From Halomicronema sp. CCY15110 (lineage in GTDB: Bacteria; Cyanobacteriota; Cyanobacteriia; Phormidesmidales; Phormidesmidaceae), in the NCBI RefSeq assembly GCF_016888165.1, contig NZ_JACSWC010000395.1, positions 1-64,000 of the forward strand: a stretch of 64,000 nucleotides of DNA. Reading direction: 5' to 3'. The notes beneath the pieces are model-generated. The model was not told where the DNA came from. It searched no databases and saw nothing but the letters and a program-made list of their open reading frames with translations. Positions 1-7,708 of this stretch are shown piece after piece (the first letter of the stretch is position 1; every line of letters starts with the position of its first letter). The position numbers were made by a program, and so were the translations under genes.

Positions 1-138
1 ATTTTGGTGGAGGGAAAGCCCCGTCAGATGGGCCAGTTGGCCCAGTTCTGGCGGCACCGCCGTCAGTTGATTTTGGTCGAGGGAAAGCTCCGTCAGATGG
101 GCCAGTTGGCCCAGTTCTGGCGGCACCGCTTTGAGGTT
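1..138. repeat. 69-bp tandem repeat encoding 23-residue LRR units
   Basis: Bases 1-69 and 70-138 are nearly identical for most of their length (ATTTTGGT at 1 and again at 70). The period is exactly 23 codons, so this is coding repeat structure of the LRR gene, and it continues off the left edge. Confidence 0.85.
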
Positions 139-456
139 CAAGCCGGAGAGGTCTAACTCGGTGGCCTGGTTAGCGATCGCTGCCTGAATCCGTCTTTCCG
201 CTTCGGCATAGCCCTCGTCGGCTTCTGGGTTGGGGAGCTGAGCGATCGCCTCTACCTCTAAACCCAACACTGCCGTGATCGCTTCCACACTGGCGACCAA
301 CACCGCTTCGCCCCGAAATAATCGACTCACCGTTTTGGCACTCACCCCTGCGGCTGCCGCGATCGCGGCGAAGCTCAATTTTTGCTCAGCTTTGGCTGCT
401 TCGAGCCGCTGCACTCCTTCCGGGCTGGCAAACACAGGTTGGCGAGTTGACGACAT
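1..456 (-). CDS. HTH plus leucine-rich-repeat protein, N-terminal part (runs off the window)
   Basis: The reading frame starts at an ATG at 456 on the minus strand and stays open to base 1, so only the first 152 codons are present. Residues of about 25-60 read as a helix-turn-helix of the XRE/LacI kind (LSFAAIAAAAGVSAKTVSRL). After a charged linker the protein enters leucine-rich repeats (LDLSGLNLKAVPPELGQL, then ELSLDQNQLTAVPPELGQL). The repeats are 23 residues long, which shows in the DNA as a 69-bp direct repeat. This repeat style is known from cyanobacterial LRR and Roco-type signalling proteins, so a GTPase or other effector domain may lie beyond the window; that is inference. DNA binding by the HTH is also inferred only. 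Confidence 0.75.
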   Translation of the reverse strand, partial: MSSTRQPVFASPEGVQRLEAAKAEQKLSFAAIAAAAGVSAKTVSRLFRGEAVLVASVEAITAVLGLEVEAIAQLPNPEADEGYAEAERRIQAAIANQATELDLSGLNLKAVPPELGQLAHLTELSLDQNQLTAVPPELGQLAHLTGLSLHQN

Positions 457-603
457 GGCGAGGGTAGGGCGATTTTTCTCTAAGGGTAGCGGCGGATTCT
501 AGATTTTGGATGGGGGATTGGCATTCGTCACGTCACCCGCAATCAGGTTGCATACAGTGGGGCCGTTTCTATATCCCCCGCTGTCGTTGTTGATGAACCT
601 GCC

Positions 604-924
604 ATGACTACCCCAACCCCCGTCACCCCCGGCCAATACCGCATCTTTGCCGGGTTTGCCGGATTCCTCATCCTCAGCGGTGCGGCCCTCAGCCTCTTTG
701 GCGTCTTCTTTCTCAAAACCACCCTGGCGAGCTATACCTGGCCCAGCCCCCCTGGCCAAGTGCAGGCCGTCACGTCAAATCTCTACTACTCCGAATCGCA
801 CGGCAGCATCAAAACCTATCGCGACACCGTGGCCGATCAATACGCAGTGGCCGCGATCAGCTATACGGGCGATCGCTCAGGGGCAACGGTACACTTACCC
901 CTGAAAAATTGCTGGCGATTTTGA
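604..924 (+). pseudogene. Truncated DUF3592-like membrane protein
   Basis: A 106-residue frame has one clear membrane segment near residues 14-38 (FAGFAGFLILSGAALSLFGV) followed by a WPSPPGQVQAV motif. This resembles the start of DUF3592 proteins, where a WPxxxGxV stretch follows the first helix. The usual YDPxxP motif and second membrane helix are missing, and the C-terminus (LKNCWRF) does not look like the family. I read it as a truncated or decayed copy. The alternative is a short membrane protein unrelated to DUF3592. Role unknown. Confidence 0.4.
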
Positions 925-1075
925 CTAATGTCCTGTGCCGCGTCCAAATTTCGCAGCACAGTTCAAGATTCTGACGTATCCTTTATGGTCTGATGCCTGT
1001 TCCTTAAAGATTCTCCCAGGCCCAAAGGTCGGCTGAATAACCGTTGTTATGCTTGGGGTGAATGTTTGACTACAT

Positions 1076-1657
1076 ATGCTAACGAGTGTTGACCGCTTAC
1101 TGTTTGTGCGAGAAGTCCCGATCTTCAACGAGTTAAGGGACGACTTTTTAATCAGACTGGTGTCGATTATGGACGAACTCTCGTTTCCTGAACGGCACAC
1201 TATTTTGACTGAGGGCCACGAGGGACGGGCGCTCTACATTGTGGTGAAAGGGCAGGTTAAGGTCCATCGCGAAAATGGTCAGACCTTAGCAGAACTGGAT
1301 GCCGGGGCGTGTTTTGGGGAAATGTCGCTGTTTGATGCGGAGCCGCGATCGGCGTCAGTCACCACGTTAGAAGAATGCGACTGTCTGATCTTGACGCAAA
1401 ACCAACTGTACGAAGCGATCGATGAAACGCCGGGCATTGCCATCAACATCATTCGATTGTTATCTCGCCGGATTCGGGAACTGAACAAAGACTTACAAGA
1501 AAAGCGAGCGACTCCCGAGCCCCAGCGGGAATCGGATTTTACCTACAACCCGGGTGAAGTGCCGGGTCGGCAGCGGCAAACAGCCATGGCCGACAACGGC
1601 GCTTATGCCTTGGTCGAAGAGAATGCAGGCTTCCCCTACGGTAGCTTTCCCCATTAA
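1076..1657 (+). CDS. Cyclic nucleotide-binding domain protein without DNA-binding domain
   Basis: The product is 193 residues. Residues of about 15-135 form a Crp/PKA-type cyclic-nucleotide-binding domain: beta-roll glycines (EGHEGRALYIVVKGQVKV) and a phosphate-binding cassette GEMSLFDAEPRSASV at 81-95 that keeps the Glu82 and Arg91 expected for nucleotide binding. A helix follows (NIIRLLSRRIRELNKDL), then a polar tail of about 50 residues instead of the winged helix of Crp regulators. It is therefore probably a soluble sensor or partner protein, not a transcription factor. Ligand and partner are unknown. It lies about 95 bp upstream of the tenA-like gene, on the same strand. Confidence 0.85.
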   Translation: MLTSVDRLLFVREVPIFNELRDDFLIRLVSIMDELSFPERHTILTEGHEGRALYIVVKGQVKVHRENGQTLAELDAGACFGEMSLFDAEPRSASVTTLEECDCLILTQNQLYEAIDETPGIAINIIRLLSRRIRELNKDLQEKRATPEPQRESDFTYNPGEVPGRQRQTAMADNGAYALVEENAGFPYGSFPH

Positions 1658-1752
1658 GGCGATCGCGCTGGCGGCGGCGGGCGATCGGGGCGCAGTAGAG
1701 CCGCTGCCCCAAAGTCAGGTACAAGAGAAGGGTTGCTTACCTTGACTTTGCG

Positions 1753-2373
1753 ATGACTTTGTCCCAGCGCCTTTGGCAGACCAACCAAGATTTAGCCCAG
1801 GCTTGTCTCACCCATCCCTTCGTCCAGGGCATTTACGACGGTACGCTGCCACGCGACACCTTTGCCTATTACGTGGGGCAAGATGCCTTCTTTCTCGAAG
1901 CCTTTGCGCGGGCTTACAGCGTGGCGGCGGCCAAAGCCCCCAATTGGCAGGGATTCATGACGTTCCATGAATTGGCCGGGGGCGTGTTGAGTGAGTTGAA
2001 ACTCCACGATCACTACGCCCAAGCCTGGGGGGTGGATTTATCCACCGTCCAACCGGGGGCGGCCACACGGCGCTACACCGACTTTTTGCTGGCAACGGCT
2101 TGGAGTCAGACGGTGGGGATAACCGAGATCGCCATGTCGCCCTGTATGCGCCTGTATGCATTTATTGGTCAATCGCTAGCCAGTCAGGGCCTGCCTGACC
2201 ATGAGTATGGGGACTGGGTACGCACCTACAGCAGCGACGACTTTGAGCCCCTGGCGGCGCAGCTCGAAGCGCTCGTCGATCAATACAGTCCTGATAATGA
2301 GCTGGCGGCAGCGACGTTTCGCTATGCCATGCAGTGTGAATACGACTTTTTTGAGGCGGCGTGGCGGGTTTGA
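1753..2373 (+). CDS. tenA: TenA family protein (aminopyrimidine aminohydrolase / thiaminase II fold)
   Basis: The 206-residue product has the TenA/THI-4 all-helical fold. The family's catalytic residues appear in place: Asp44 in YYVGQDAFFLEAF, Cys131 in MSPCMRLYAFIG, and Glu196 in QCEYDFFEAAW. TenA proteins with this cysteine hydrolyse the amino group of degraded thiamin pyrimidines so that the pyrimidine can be salvaged; in cyanobacteria this would feed the same pathway as ThiC. No riboswitch is visible upstream, unlike the thiC locus 12 kb away. The ATG at 1753 gives the standard N-terminus. Family assignment is firm; the substrate is inferred. Confidence 0.85.
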   Translation: MTLSQRLWQTNQDLAQACLTHPFVQGIYDGTLPRDTFAYYVGQDAFFLEAFARAYSVAAAKAPNWQGFMTFHELAGGVLSELKLHDHYAQAWGVDLSTVQPGAATRRYTDFLLATAWSQTVGITEIAMSPCMRLYAFIGQSLASQGLPDHEYGDWVRTYSSDDFEPLAAQLEALVDQYSPDNELAAATFRYAMQCEYDFFEAAWRV

Positions 2374-2440
2374 GAGAGCGAGGGTAAGTGGGTGTGAGGG
2401 GGAGGGGGGATTAGTCCGCGAAGTGTAGGAATGCCATTGT

Positions 2441-2461
2441 GCTGGCAAGCATCTTGCCAGC
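2441..2461. terminator. Perfect 9-bp hairpin between convergent genes
   Basis: GCTGGCAAG and CTTGCCAGC flank a 3-base loop. The hairpin lies between the stop of tenA (plus) and the stop of the thioredoxin gene (minus). Neither side has a long T tract, so bidirectional termination is an inference from position. Confidence 0.5.
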
Positions 2462-2486
2462 CGGCAAAAACAAATCCGCCCTCGCG

Positions 2487-3308
2487 CTAATAAAGGGTCT
2501 GCATCAGCTTTTTGCGATAGGTTTGGGTGAGGGCATGGTCGTTGCCCAGCAGGTTGAACAGGGTCAGCATGGACTTGCGGCCAGCATCGGCGCGATATTT
2601 GCGATCGCACTTCACCAGCGCCAAAAACTGCTCCAGCCCCGTTTCATAATCGCCCGCGATCGCCGCCTTGGCACCCGCCAGATACAGCTCATCGGCTTCA
2701 CTATCGGGGGTGAGTGTAGCGATCGTTTGATGAAATGCCATCAGCGATCGCACCGCCTGAGCTTGTTCACCATAGGGCTTTTGTAGCGGGTCAATGCGAT
2801 CGAGCAGCGCGATCGCCGAGTCAAACTCGCCTTGAGCCAGGTAAAACTGCGCCGCATCGAGCAGGAGTTGGGGGCGATCGGGAAACTGCTGGAGCAACTC
2901 CGCGTATTTCGCTTGCAGTTGCACCATATCCCCACTGCCTCGGATAGCGGCTAAATCAGCCCGCGCCTCATCAAAGTGAGACTTGAGATTGAGCTGCGCC
3001 AAAAAAGAGCGCAGTTGCGTTTCATCGAGCATGCCGACAAAACCGCTGAAGATTTCACCCTTGACCGCCACCTTGACATCCGGCACCCCCTCGACCTGAT
3101 AAATCCTGGCGAGCTCTGGGTTGTGGTCAATATCAACCTTCGCTAACGTGAACTCGTACTCTTGGGTCAGCTTTTCCAGCAGCGGCTTCAGCATTTGACA
3201 GGGGCCACACCACTGGGCGTAAAAATCAATCACCACCGGCATTTGGTAAGACTGTTCCAGCACCGCCTCGTCAAAGGTCGGGCTCGTGACTTCAACAATC
3301 GCCCCCAT
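2487..3308 (-). CDS. cnoX: Thioredoxin-TPR protein, CnoX/YbbN type co-chaperone
   Basis: The product is 273 residues. Residues 1-105 are a thioredoxin domain with an intact active site WCGPC at 33-37 and the usual VDIDHNPELARIYQVEGVPDV region. Residues of about 120-270 are TPR-like helices (LLLDAAQFYLAQGEFDSAIALLDRI). This is the domain order of CnoX (YbbN), which holds unfolding or oxidised proteins and passes them to GroEL or DnaK. E. coli CnoX lacks the full CXXC, so this version is expected to be redox active. An AGGAGG ribosome site lies inside the last codons of the upstream RMD1-family gene, whose stop is 2 bp before this start, so translation is probably coupled. Confidence 0.88.
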   Translation of the reverse strand: MGAIVEVTSPTFDEAVLEQSYQMPVVIDFYAQWCGPCQMLKPLLEKLTQEYEFTLAKVDIDHNPELARIYQVEGVPDVKVAVKGEIFSGFVGMLDETQLRSFLAQLNLKSHFDEARADLAAIRGSGDMVQLQAKYAELLQQFPDRPQLLLDAAQFYLAQGEFDSAIALLDRIDPLQKPYGEQAQAVRSLMAFHQTIATLTPDSEADELYLAGAKAAIAGDYETGLEQFLALVKCDRKYRADAGRKSMLTLFNLLGNDHALTQTYRKKLMQTLY

Positions 3309-3310
3309 CG

Positions 3311-4120
3311 TTATCCTCCTGTCAGTGATCTATTCATCATTATCAGCTCATAAACCGATAACAGCACTTCAATCACAATTAAGATCACGACATACCATTC
3401 CAATCGCAGGCCGGTGTTTTGCTGCTGAATGTCCAGCGCCGTTTCCGCCGTGCGCGACACCAGATCAAGCTTGCGATCTAGAGAAGAGTGCCGTTCTCGA
3501 ATTTCATATTCATCCTCAAGCCGGGCGTAAAACCGATCCAGCTCGGGATATTCCCACAGCAGCTCTGGCTTATCGACGATTTCGACTCGGCCCACAATTT
3601 TGTGATGGATGAGCAGTGAGTTGCCGATTTGCTTCAGCAACACCTGAGCCCCGCGTCGTGGCGATTTGGGCTTTTGTAGACTGGCCGCAAAGGGTTCGAT
3701 CAAATCAAAGACTTGCGCGGTTTCGGCCTCATATTGGTCGAGCACCACACTCTTGGCGAGGACATGGGCCACGAGTTGCAGTACGGGAATGTCAAACTGC
3801 GGGACGAGGATGACCCCAGCTTCGACTTTACCTTCATTCACCGGAGCGAGACGAATTAGGACATCTTCTGTCTCAGGTTCGGCAAACGGGCTTACAATCA
3901 GTCCTTGAATATCATTCAAAAACTTTGCTTCTTCAATACTAGAAAAGCCAAATAAGACCGCCACTCCATAATCAAATAGGACGACGCAATTGGTGTCGTC
4001 ACTATGAATCGTCAGGGGATCTACTGCTAGCGGGGCCGTTTGAGTAAAGGGTTGCAAGTCAACTTTTTGCCCAAGAAAATAGGCTCGGACTTCGACTGTA
4101 TCAATATCTGTAAACAACAC
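3311..4120 (-). CDS. RMD1/DUF155 family membrane-anchored protein
   Basis: The product has 269 residues with a GTG start at 4120. The C-terminal half carries the DUF155 signature (DRFYARLEDEYEIRERH, then LDRKLDLVSRTAETALDIQQ), followed by one hydrophobic helix at about 244-264 (WYVVILIVIEVLLSVYELIM), so it is tail-anchored. The family includes yeast Rmd1 and Rmd8 and the mitochondrial MIOREX-linked RMND1; bacterial members have no settled function. It is the first gene of a tight two-gene operon with cnoX, which suggests a link to protein quality control at the membrane (inference). Confidence 0.85.
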   Translation of the reverse strand: MLFTDIDTVEVRAYFLGQKVDLQPFTQTAPLAVDPLTIHSDDTNCVVLFDYGVAVLFGFSSIEEAKFLNDIQGLIVSPFAEPETEDVLIRLAPVNEGKVEAGVILVPQFDIPVLQLVAHVLAKSVVLDQYEAETAQVFDLIEPFAASLQKPKSPRRGAQVLLKQIGNSLLIHHKIVGRVEIVDKPELLWEYPELDRFYARLEDEYEIRERHSSLDRKLDLVSRTAETALDIQQQNTGLRLEWYVVILIVIEVLLSVYELIMMNRSLTGG

Positions 4121-4232
4121 TGCAACTCGTGATTAACCGTAAGTAAGTATTTTTGTCCCAACCCTGCGACCTGCTGCGGTAAAGCAATTTACCGATAAGC
4201 GATGATCAATCCACTTAGGACAGATTTAAGAT

Positions 4233-4778
4233 ATGGAACGTATTCTCTTTATATTAGGCATCTTGGACGATGAAGATGTGGATTGGTTGGTAACTGCGGG
4301 GTCCCGACGTGAACTGGCCGCTGGCGAAGTCTTGATTCAACAAGGCGAACCGATTGACGCCATCTACTTAATTTTGATGGGGCAGTTTTGGGTGTCGCTG
4401 GATCATTCTCCCAAAACGTACATTGCCCGGTTATCCAGCGGTGAGGTCATGGGCGAAATGTCGTTTGTCGATCATTTGCCGCCGTCCGCGACAGTGACCG
4501 CAAGCGAGTCGTCGGTGGTGCTCATGGTGGAGCGATCGGTGTTGAACCGGAAGCTCGATCAAGATCTGGGGTTTGCCAAACGCTGGTATCAAGCGCTGGC
4601 AACGCTGTTGTCGATTCGCCTGCGGGGGACGGTCAAGCATTTGGAGGCGGAGTTTTGGGAACCGACGGAACTCAACCAAGCGCTGCTGTCGTCGGATATG
4701 GCGGACAATATGACGCTCGGCGGCATTCGATTTGATTGGCTAATACGGCGGCTGCGGGATACTGAACCGGAGATCTGA
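4233..4778 (+). CDS. Cyclic nucleotide-binding-fold protein, probably not nucleotide binding
   Basis: This 181-residue protein is mostly one cNMP-binding fold (residues of about 10-120). The phosphate-binding cassette GEMSFVDHLPPSATV at 74-88 keeps Glu75, but the arginine that contacts the cyclic phosphate is replaced by proline (PPSA where the protein encoded at 1076 has PRSA). A helical C-terminal segment follows and there is no winged helix. It is therefore likely a structural or protein-binding variant of the fold. It is divergent from the RMD1-cnoX operon across 112 bp, and the alpha/beta hydrolase follows on the same strand. Confidence 0.8.
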   Translation: MERILFILGILDDEDVDWLVTAGSRRELAAGEVLIQQGEPIDAIYLILMGQFWVSLDHSPKTYIARLSSGEVMGEMSFVDHLPPSATVTASESSVVLMVERSVLNRKLDQDLGFAKRWYQALATLLSIRLRGTVKHLEAEFWEPTELNQALLSSDMADNMTLGGIRFDWLIRRLRDTEPEI

Positions 4779-4938
4779 TGGCGTGATCCGAGTCCGTATT
4801 GACCAGTATTCGCAGCGATCTGAGGACTGGGGGGGCTGGCATCCGGAGGATGAGCGGGATTGTGGCCCAGGCTCAAGGTTAAACTACTCAAGTTACTCTG
4901 GTGAGCGATCGCGCTCCTGCCGACCCATTCTCCTCGTT

Positions 4939-5853
4939 ATGACTGCTCATCCTTCTCCAATGGAATTGCCGGATTTTTTGCCCGCTGCGGTTGCTCAACT
5001 CACCGAGCCGACTTCGATCGCGATCGCCCAGCACATTCAACAGGTCGAGGTCGCTACGGAACTCAGCTATCTGCCCGTACCGACGACCTACGTCTGTGAG
5101 GGAGCCGGGCAACCGCCAGTGCTGCTGCTACATGGCTTCGACAGCTCGCTGTTCGAGTTTCGTCGTTTGCTGCCCCACTTAGCGCAATTTCATACAACTT
5201 GGGCGGTGGATCTGCTGGGATTTGGCTTTACCGATCGCACCGTCACGCCAGCATTTTCCCCCGCTGCGATTCAGCAACATCTGCATGATTTTTGGCAGCA
5301 GTTGATTCAACAGCCAGTGGTGCTGGTGGGGGCGTCCATGGGCGGGGCTGCGGCGATCGACTTTGCCCTGACCTACCCGGACGCGGTGAGCCAGTTGGTC
5401 TTGTTGGATAGTGCGGGTCTGGCCGCTGGCCCGGCCATGGGGCGATTCATGTTTCCACCGCTCGATCGCTGGGCCACCGCCTTTCTGAAAAATTCGGGGG
5501 TGCGGCGACGCATTAGCCAGCAAGCCTATGCGGATAAATCGTGGGTCACGGCGGATGCCGAGTTGTGCGCGGCGTTGCACCTGGCCTGCCCCAATTGGTC
5601 GGAGGCGCTGATTGCGTTTACCAAAAGTGGTGGCTACAACTTTTTAAGCGATCGCATTGCCGACATCACGCCTGAAACGCTGATTGTGTGGGGACGACAA
5701 GACAAAATTTTGGGCACCCAAGACGCCACCCGGTTTGCCGAAAAGCTACCCCACGCCACCCTCACCTGGATTGACCAGTGCGGCCATGTCCCTCACTTGG
5801 AGCAAGCGGAAGCCACTGCCCAGGAAATCCAGCAATTTCTCATGGCGCGATGA
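4939..5853 (+). CDS. Alpha/beta fold hydrolase
   Basis: From the ATG at 4939 the product is 304 residues with a complete alpha/beta-hydrolase core: oxyanion region LLLHGFDSS, nucleophile elbow VGASMGG (Ser133), acid Asp255 in WGRQDKI, and His283 in QCGHVPHLE. The frame can be extended to a GTG at 4783, but the extra 52 residues (SQRSEDWGGWHPEDERD and so on) look like translated spacer, so I chose 4939; an ATG at 4960 is also possible. The family covers esterases, lipases and haloperoxidase-like enzymes, and no substrate can be read from the sequence. It may be cotranscribed with the preceding gene (160 bp gap). Confidence 0.85.
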   Translation: MTAHPSPMELPDFLPAAVAQLTEPTSIAIAQHIQQVEVATELSYLPVPTTYVCEGAGQPPVLLLHGFDSSLFEFRRLLPHLAQFHTTWAVDLLGFGFTDRTVTPAFSPAAIQQHLHDFWQQLIQQPVVLVGASMGGAAAIDFALTYPDAVSQLVLLDSAGLAAGPAMGRFMFPPLDRWATAFLKNSGVRRRISQQAYADKSWVTADAELCAALHLACPNWSEALIAFTKSGGYNFLSDRIADITPETLIVWGRQDKILGTQDATRFAEKLPHATLTWIDQCGHVPHLEQAEATAQEIQQFLMAR

Positions 5854-6028
5854 GCCGCCGGAAGTCTTCCCGTCCATCGTTCAGGGCGGGACATCACTTA
5901 GCGGGGAAATCTTCGCAGCCAGCGGACAACAGTCCCCAGCGGACACAGTGCGGCAGGCGCGACCACACCTGCTTCTCAAGGTTTCTACGCTTAATTGGTG
6001 ACGCCCCCTGAAGGCTGCCAAGCGAGGC

Positions 6029-6367
6029 TCACGACTCGTCAGGGCGGTTGCTGAGGCCGGTTTCGGGAGGCGTGGGCAAGCTCGTGGTCAAGTAGCGAAA
6101 ATCGGCTAAATGCTGCTCTAGCGCCACAATTTGCGGCAGATTGAGACTGTAGTAAGTCCAGCGGCCTTGAGAACGCGATCGCAAGATGGCCGACTCCTTC
6201 AACACTCGCAGGTGAAAGGACAACTTGGACTGACTAACATCAAGATGCTCACACAAATCGGCAACGCAGTATTCGCAGTCCCGCAGACTCTCAATAATCC
6301 GCAGTCGTAACGGGTCAGAGAGCGCATGAAACGCCTTTGCCGCCGGAATTTCTACTAAAGCAACCAT
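6029..6367 (-). CDS. ArsR/SmtB family metalloregulator
   Basis: The ATG at 6367 gives 112 residues; a further 13 codons up to 6406 do not resemble the family and are left out. It has the ArsR winged helix: FHALSDPLRLRIIESL, the recognition helix SQSKLSFHLRVLKES, and the wing RSQGRWTYYSLN. Cysteines at 31, 34 and 39 (CEYCVADLC) sit at the start of the first DNA-binding helix, where ArsR proteins bind As(III) or Sb(III), although the spacing differs from the CVCDLC of E. coli ArsR. It probably represses a thiolate-metal or arsenite response, but no arsenic gene is adjacent, so its target is unknown. Confidence 0.88.
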   Translation of the reverse strand: MVALVEIPAAKAFHALSDPLRLRIIESLRDCEYCVADLCEHLDVSQSKLSFHLRVLKESAILRSRSQGRWTYYSLNLPQIVALEQHLADFRYLTTSLPTPPETGLSNRPDES

Positions 6368-6894
6368 AGTGTAAAGAGCGAGTGAAGTTGATGAATGTAA
6401 TATCAATACTAATTGGTAAAAATAAAAACGGCATTAACCGTCGACGAAAATACCCCTAAGGGTAGAGATGTCTAGATGAATCGTCATTATTTGATTAGAT
6501 TGTTTGTGCCATAAGTTTTTCTGGTATTTGCTCGCATTGACAACTGAAGTCCGATACACCCTGTTTCACTTATTGAATACATCAAAAAATATAAACCTAT
6601 TGGACTTATTGCCCCCTGGAATGACCTCCAACAAGACCGGATAGGGGCCGCCACCATTGGGTTCAAATGCTGGGCATGGTCGATCGCTTGGAATCACGTG
6701 AGTTCGATGAAAAGTCTACGTCTGTCATTTCAGCGGGGGTTAGAGATCCCAGTCAAGGCAAAAATAAGGGGTTGCAGTCTTGCTTCCACTGGGAGAGATG
6801 TGGGGAGAGAGGGCGAAATCAGCCTGTCGCACTGACGTTGAATCACACAAGTGTGCTGTTTAACTTTGCGTTTTGCCGGTGTCGTTGGCGATCG
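6368..6894. other. Spacer without a convincing gene
   Basis: The 5' side next to the ArsR gene is AT-rich and contains the short palindrome TACCCCTAAGGGTA (about 6449-6462) and TATCAATACTAATTGGTA (about 6401-6418), which could belong to its promoter or operator. I see no match to a known SmtB/ArsR 12-2-12 operator. Short frames on either strand have no recognisable domain. Confidence 0.5.
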
Positions 6895-7401
6895 CTAGGC
6901 CCGGGCTGGGGGGTGCTGTTGCCAAAAGTCTTGATGGAGATGCCGGATCTCAGCGGCGACTTCGGCAATTGGCCCCCAAACTTGCAGGGGCTTTTGCCCG
7001 CAGGCGAACACTTCGCGACAGGGCAAATTTAACGTGGGATTCGCGTCATGGTTACCCGTGAGGGCGAGCAGTTGGGTTTCGGCCACGCCGTAGACGAGTT
7101 GGCCAATATTGGCCCAATATTGCGTCCCGGCACACATGGCGCAGGGTTCTACCGTGGTGTACAGCGTGCAGCCCCATAAATAATCGGGAGCAAAGCGCTG
7201 GTAGGCCGTCCTGGCGAGGGTCGATTCGGCATGGTTGACGGTGTCAAGGTTGCCCTGCGCTAGCAACACCGTGGCTTGGTCGGGCGCGACTAAAATCGCG
7301 CCAAAGGGATGATGCCCTGCTTGCAATGCCTGTTGGGCGACGGCATTGGCTCGCCGCAGGTGGGCAATCATTTGGTCGCGACTGGGAGGAGGATGAGCCA
7401 T
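6895..7401 (-). CDS. Nucleoside deaminase, cytidine/deoxycytidylate deaminase superfamily
   Basis: The product is 168 residues. Zinc-site motifs of the CDA superfamily are intact: HAE at 57-59 (ligand and proton shuttle) and PCAMC at 86-90 (two Cys ligands). The C-terminal region (NHDANPTLNLPCREVF, then PLQVWGPI) follows the pattern of free-standing guanine/cytosine-type nucleoside deaminases, not tRNA TadA. The reaction would be hydrolytic deamination of a purine or pyrimidine base or nucleoside; the substrate is not determined by the motifs. It is transcribed alone. Confidence 0.85.
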   Translation of the reverse strand: MAHPPPSRDQMIAHLRRANAVAQQALQAGHHPFGAILVAPDQATVLLAQGNLDTVNHAESTLARTAYQRFAPDYLWGCTLYTTVEPCAMCAGTQYWANIGQLVYGVAETQLLALTGNHDANPTLNLPCREVFACGQKPLQVWGPIAEVAAEIRHLHQDFWQQHPPARA

Positions 7402-7471
7402 CTGTGAAGCGCGATCGCTGGCTGGTGATGATGACCTGGTTGACTGACAAAACTCCCAAAACCCTTATTCT

Positions 7472-7551
7472 GCAGTAGGTTGGGTTAGCGCTAGCGTAAC
7501 CCAACCTACTGCCTCTAGTGCTGGGTTTCACTTCGTTCTATCCAACCTACG
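7472..7551. repeat. Dispersed palindromic repeat (GTAGGTTGGGTTA type)
   Basis: A perfect 16-base inverted repeat (GCAGTAGGTTGGGTTA at 7472-7487 and its complement at 7497-7512) has a 9-base spacer. A degenerate second unit follows (TGGGTTTCACTTCG ... ATCCAACCTAC). Elements with this GTAGGTTGGGTT core are common intergenic repeats in cyanobacteria. It sits between the deaminase and paraslipin genes. Confidence 0.75.
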
Positions 7552-7708
7552 CGAGGAACTTTCGTCAGTCAATCAGGATGATGACATCGATAAGGCTTCC
7601 CCGTTCCGGTTGCCGACCAGTATGCGGAAGATCCGCAAGGCAAACAAGCCACTGCCGTTTCCCAGGTCTCTCTCAGGGGTAGTGGCGGCGGCCCAGTTAG
7701 CGACGCGG

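Noticed and set aside
1-138. Two near-identical 69-bp units at the left edge as a possible CRISPR or satellite
   Set aside because: The period is exactly 23 codons of an open LRR frame with no spacers between units.
4783-4938. 52-codon N-terminal extension of the alpha/beta hydrolase
   Set aside because: GTG start with spacer-like Arg/Ser/Trp composition; the hydrolase fold is complete from 4939.
6667-7032. 121-codon plus-strand frame before the deaminase
   Set aside because: It overlaps the 3' half of the well-supported deaminase on the other strand and has no domain-like sequence.
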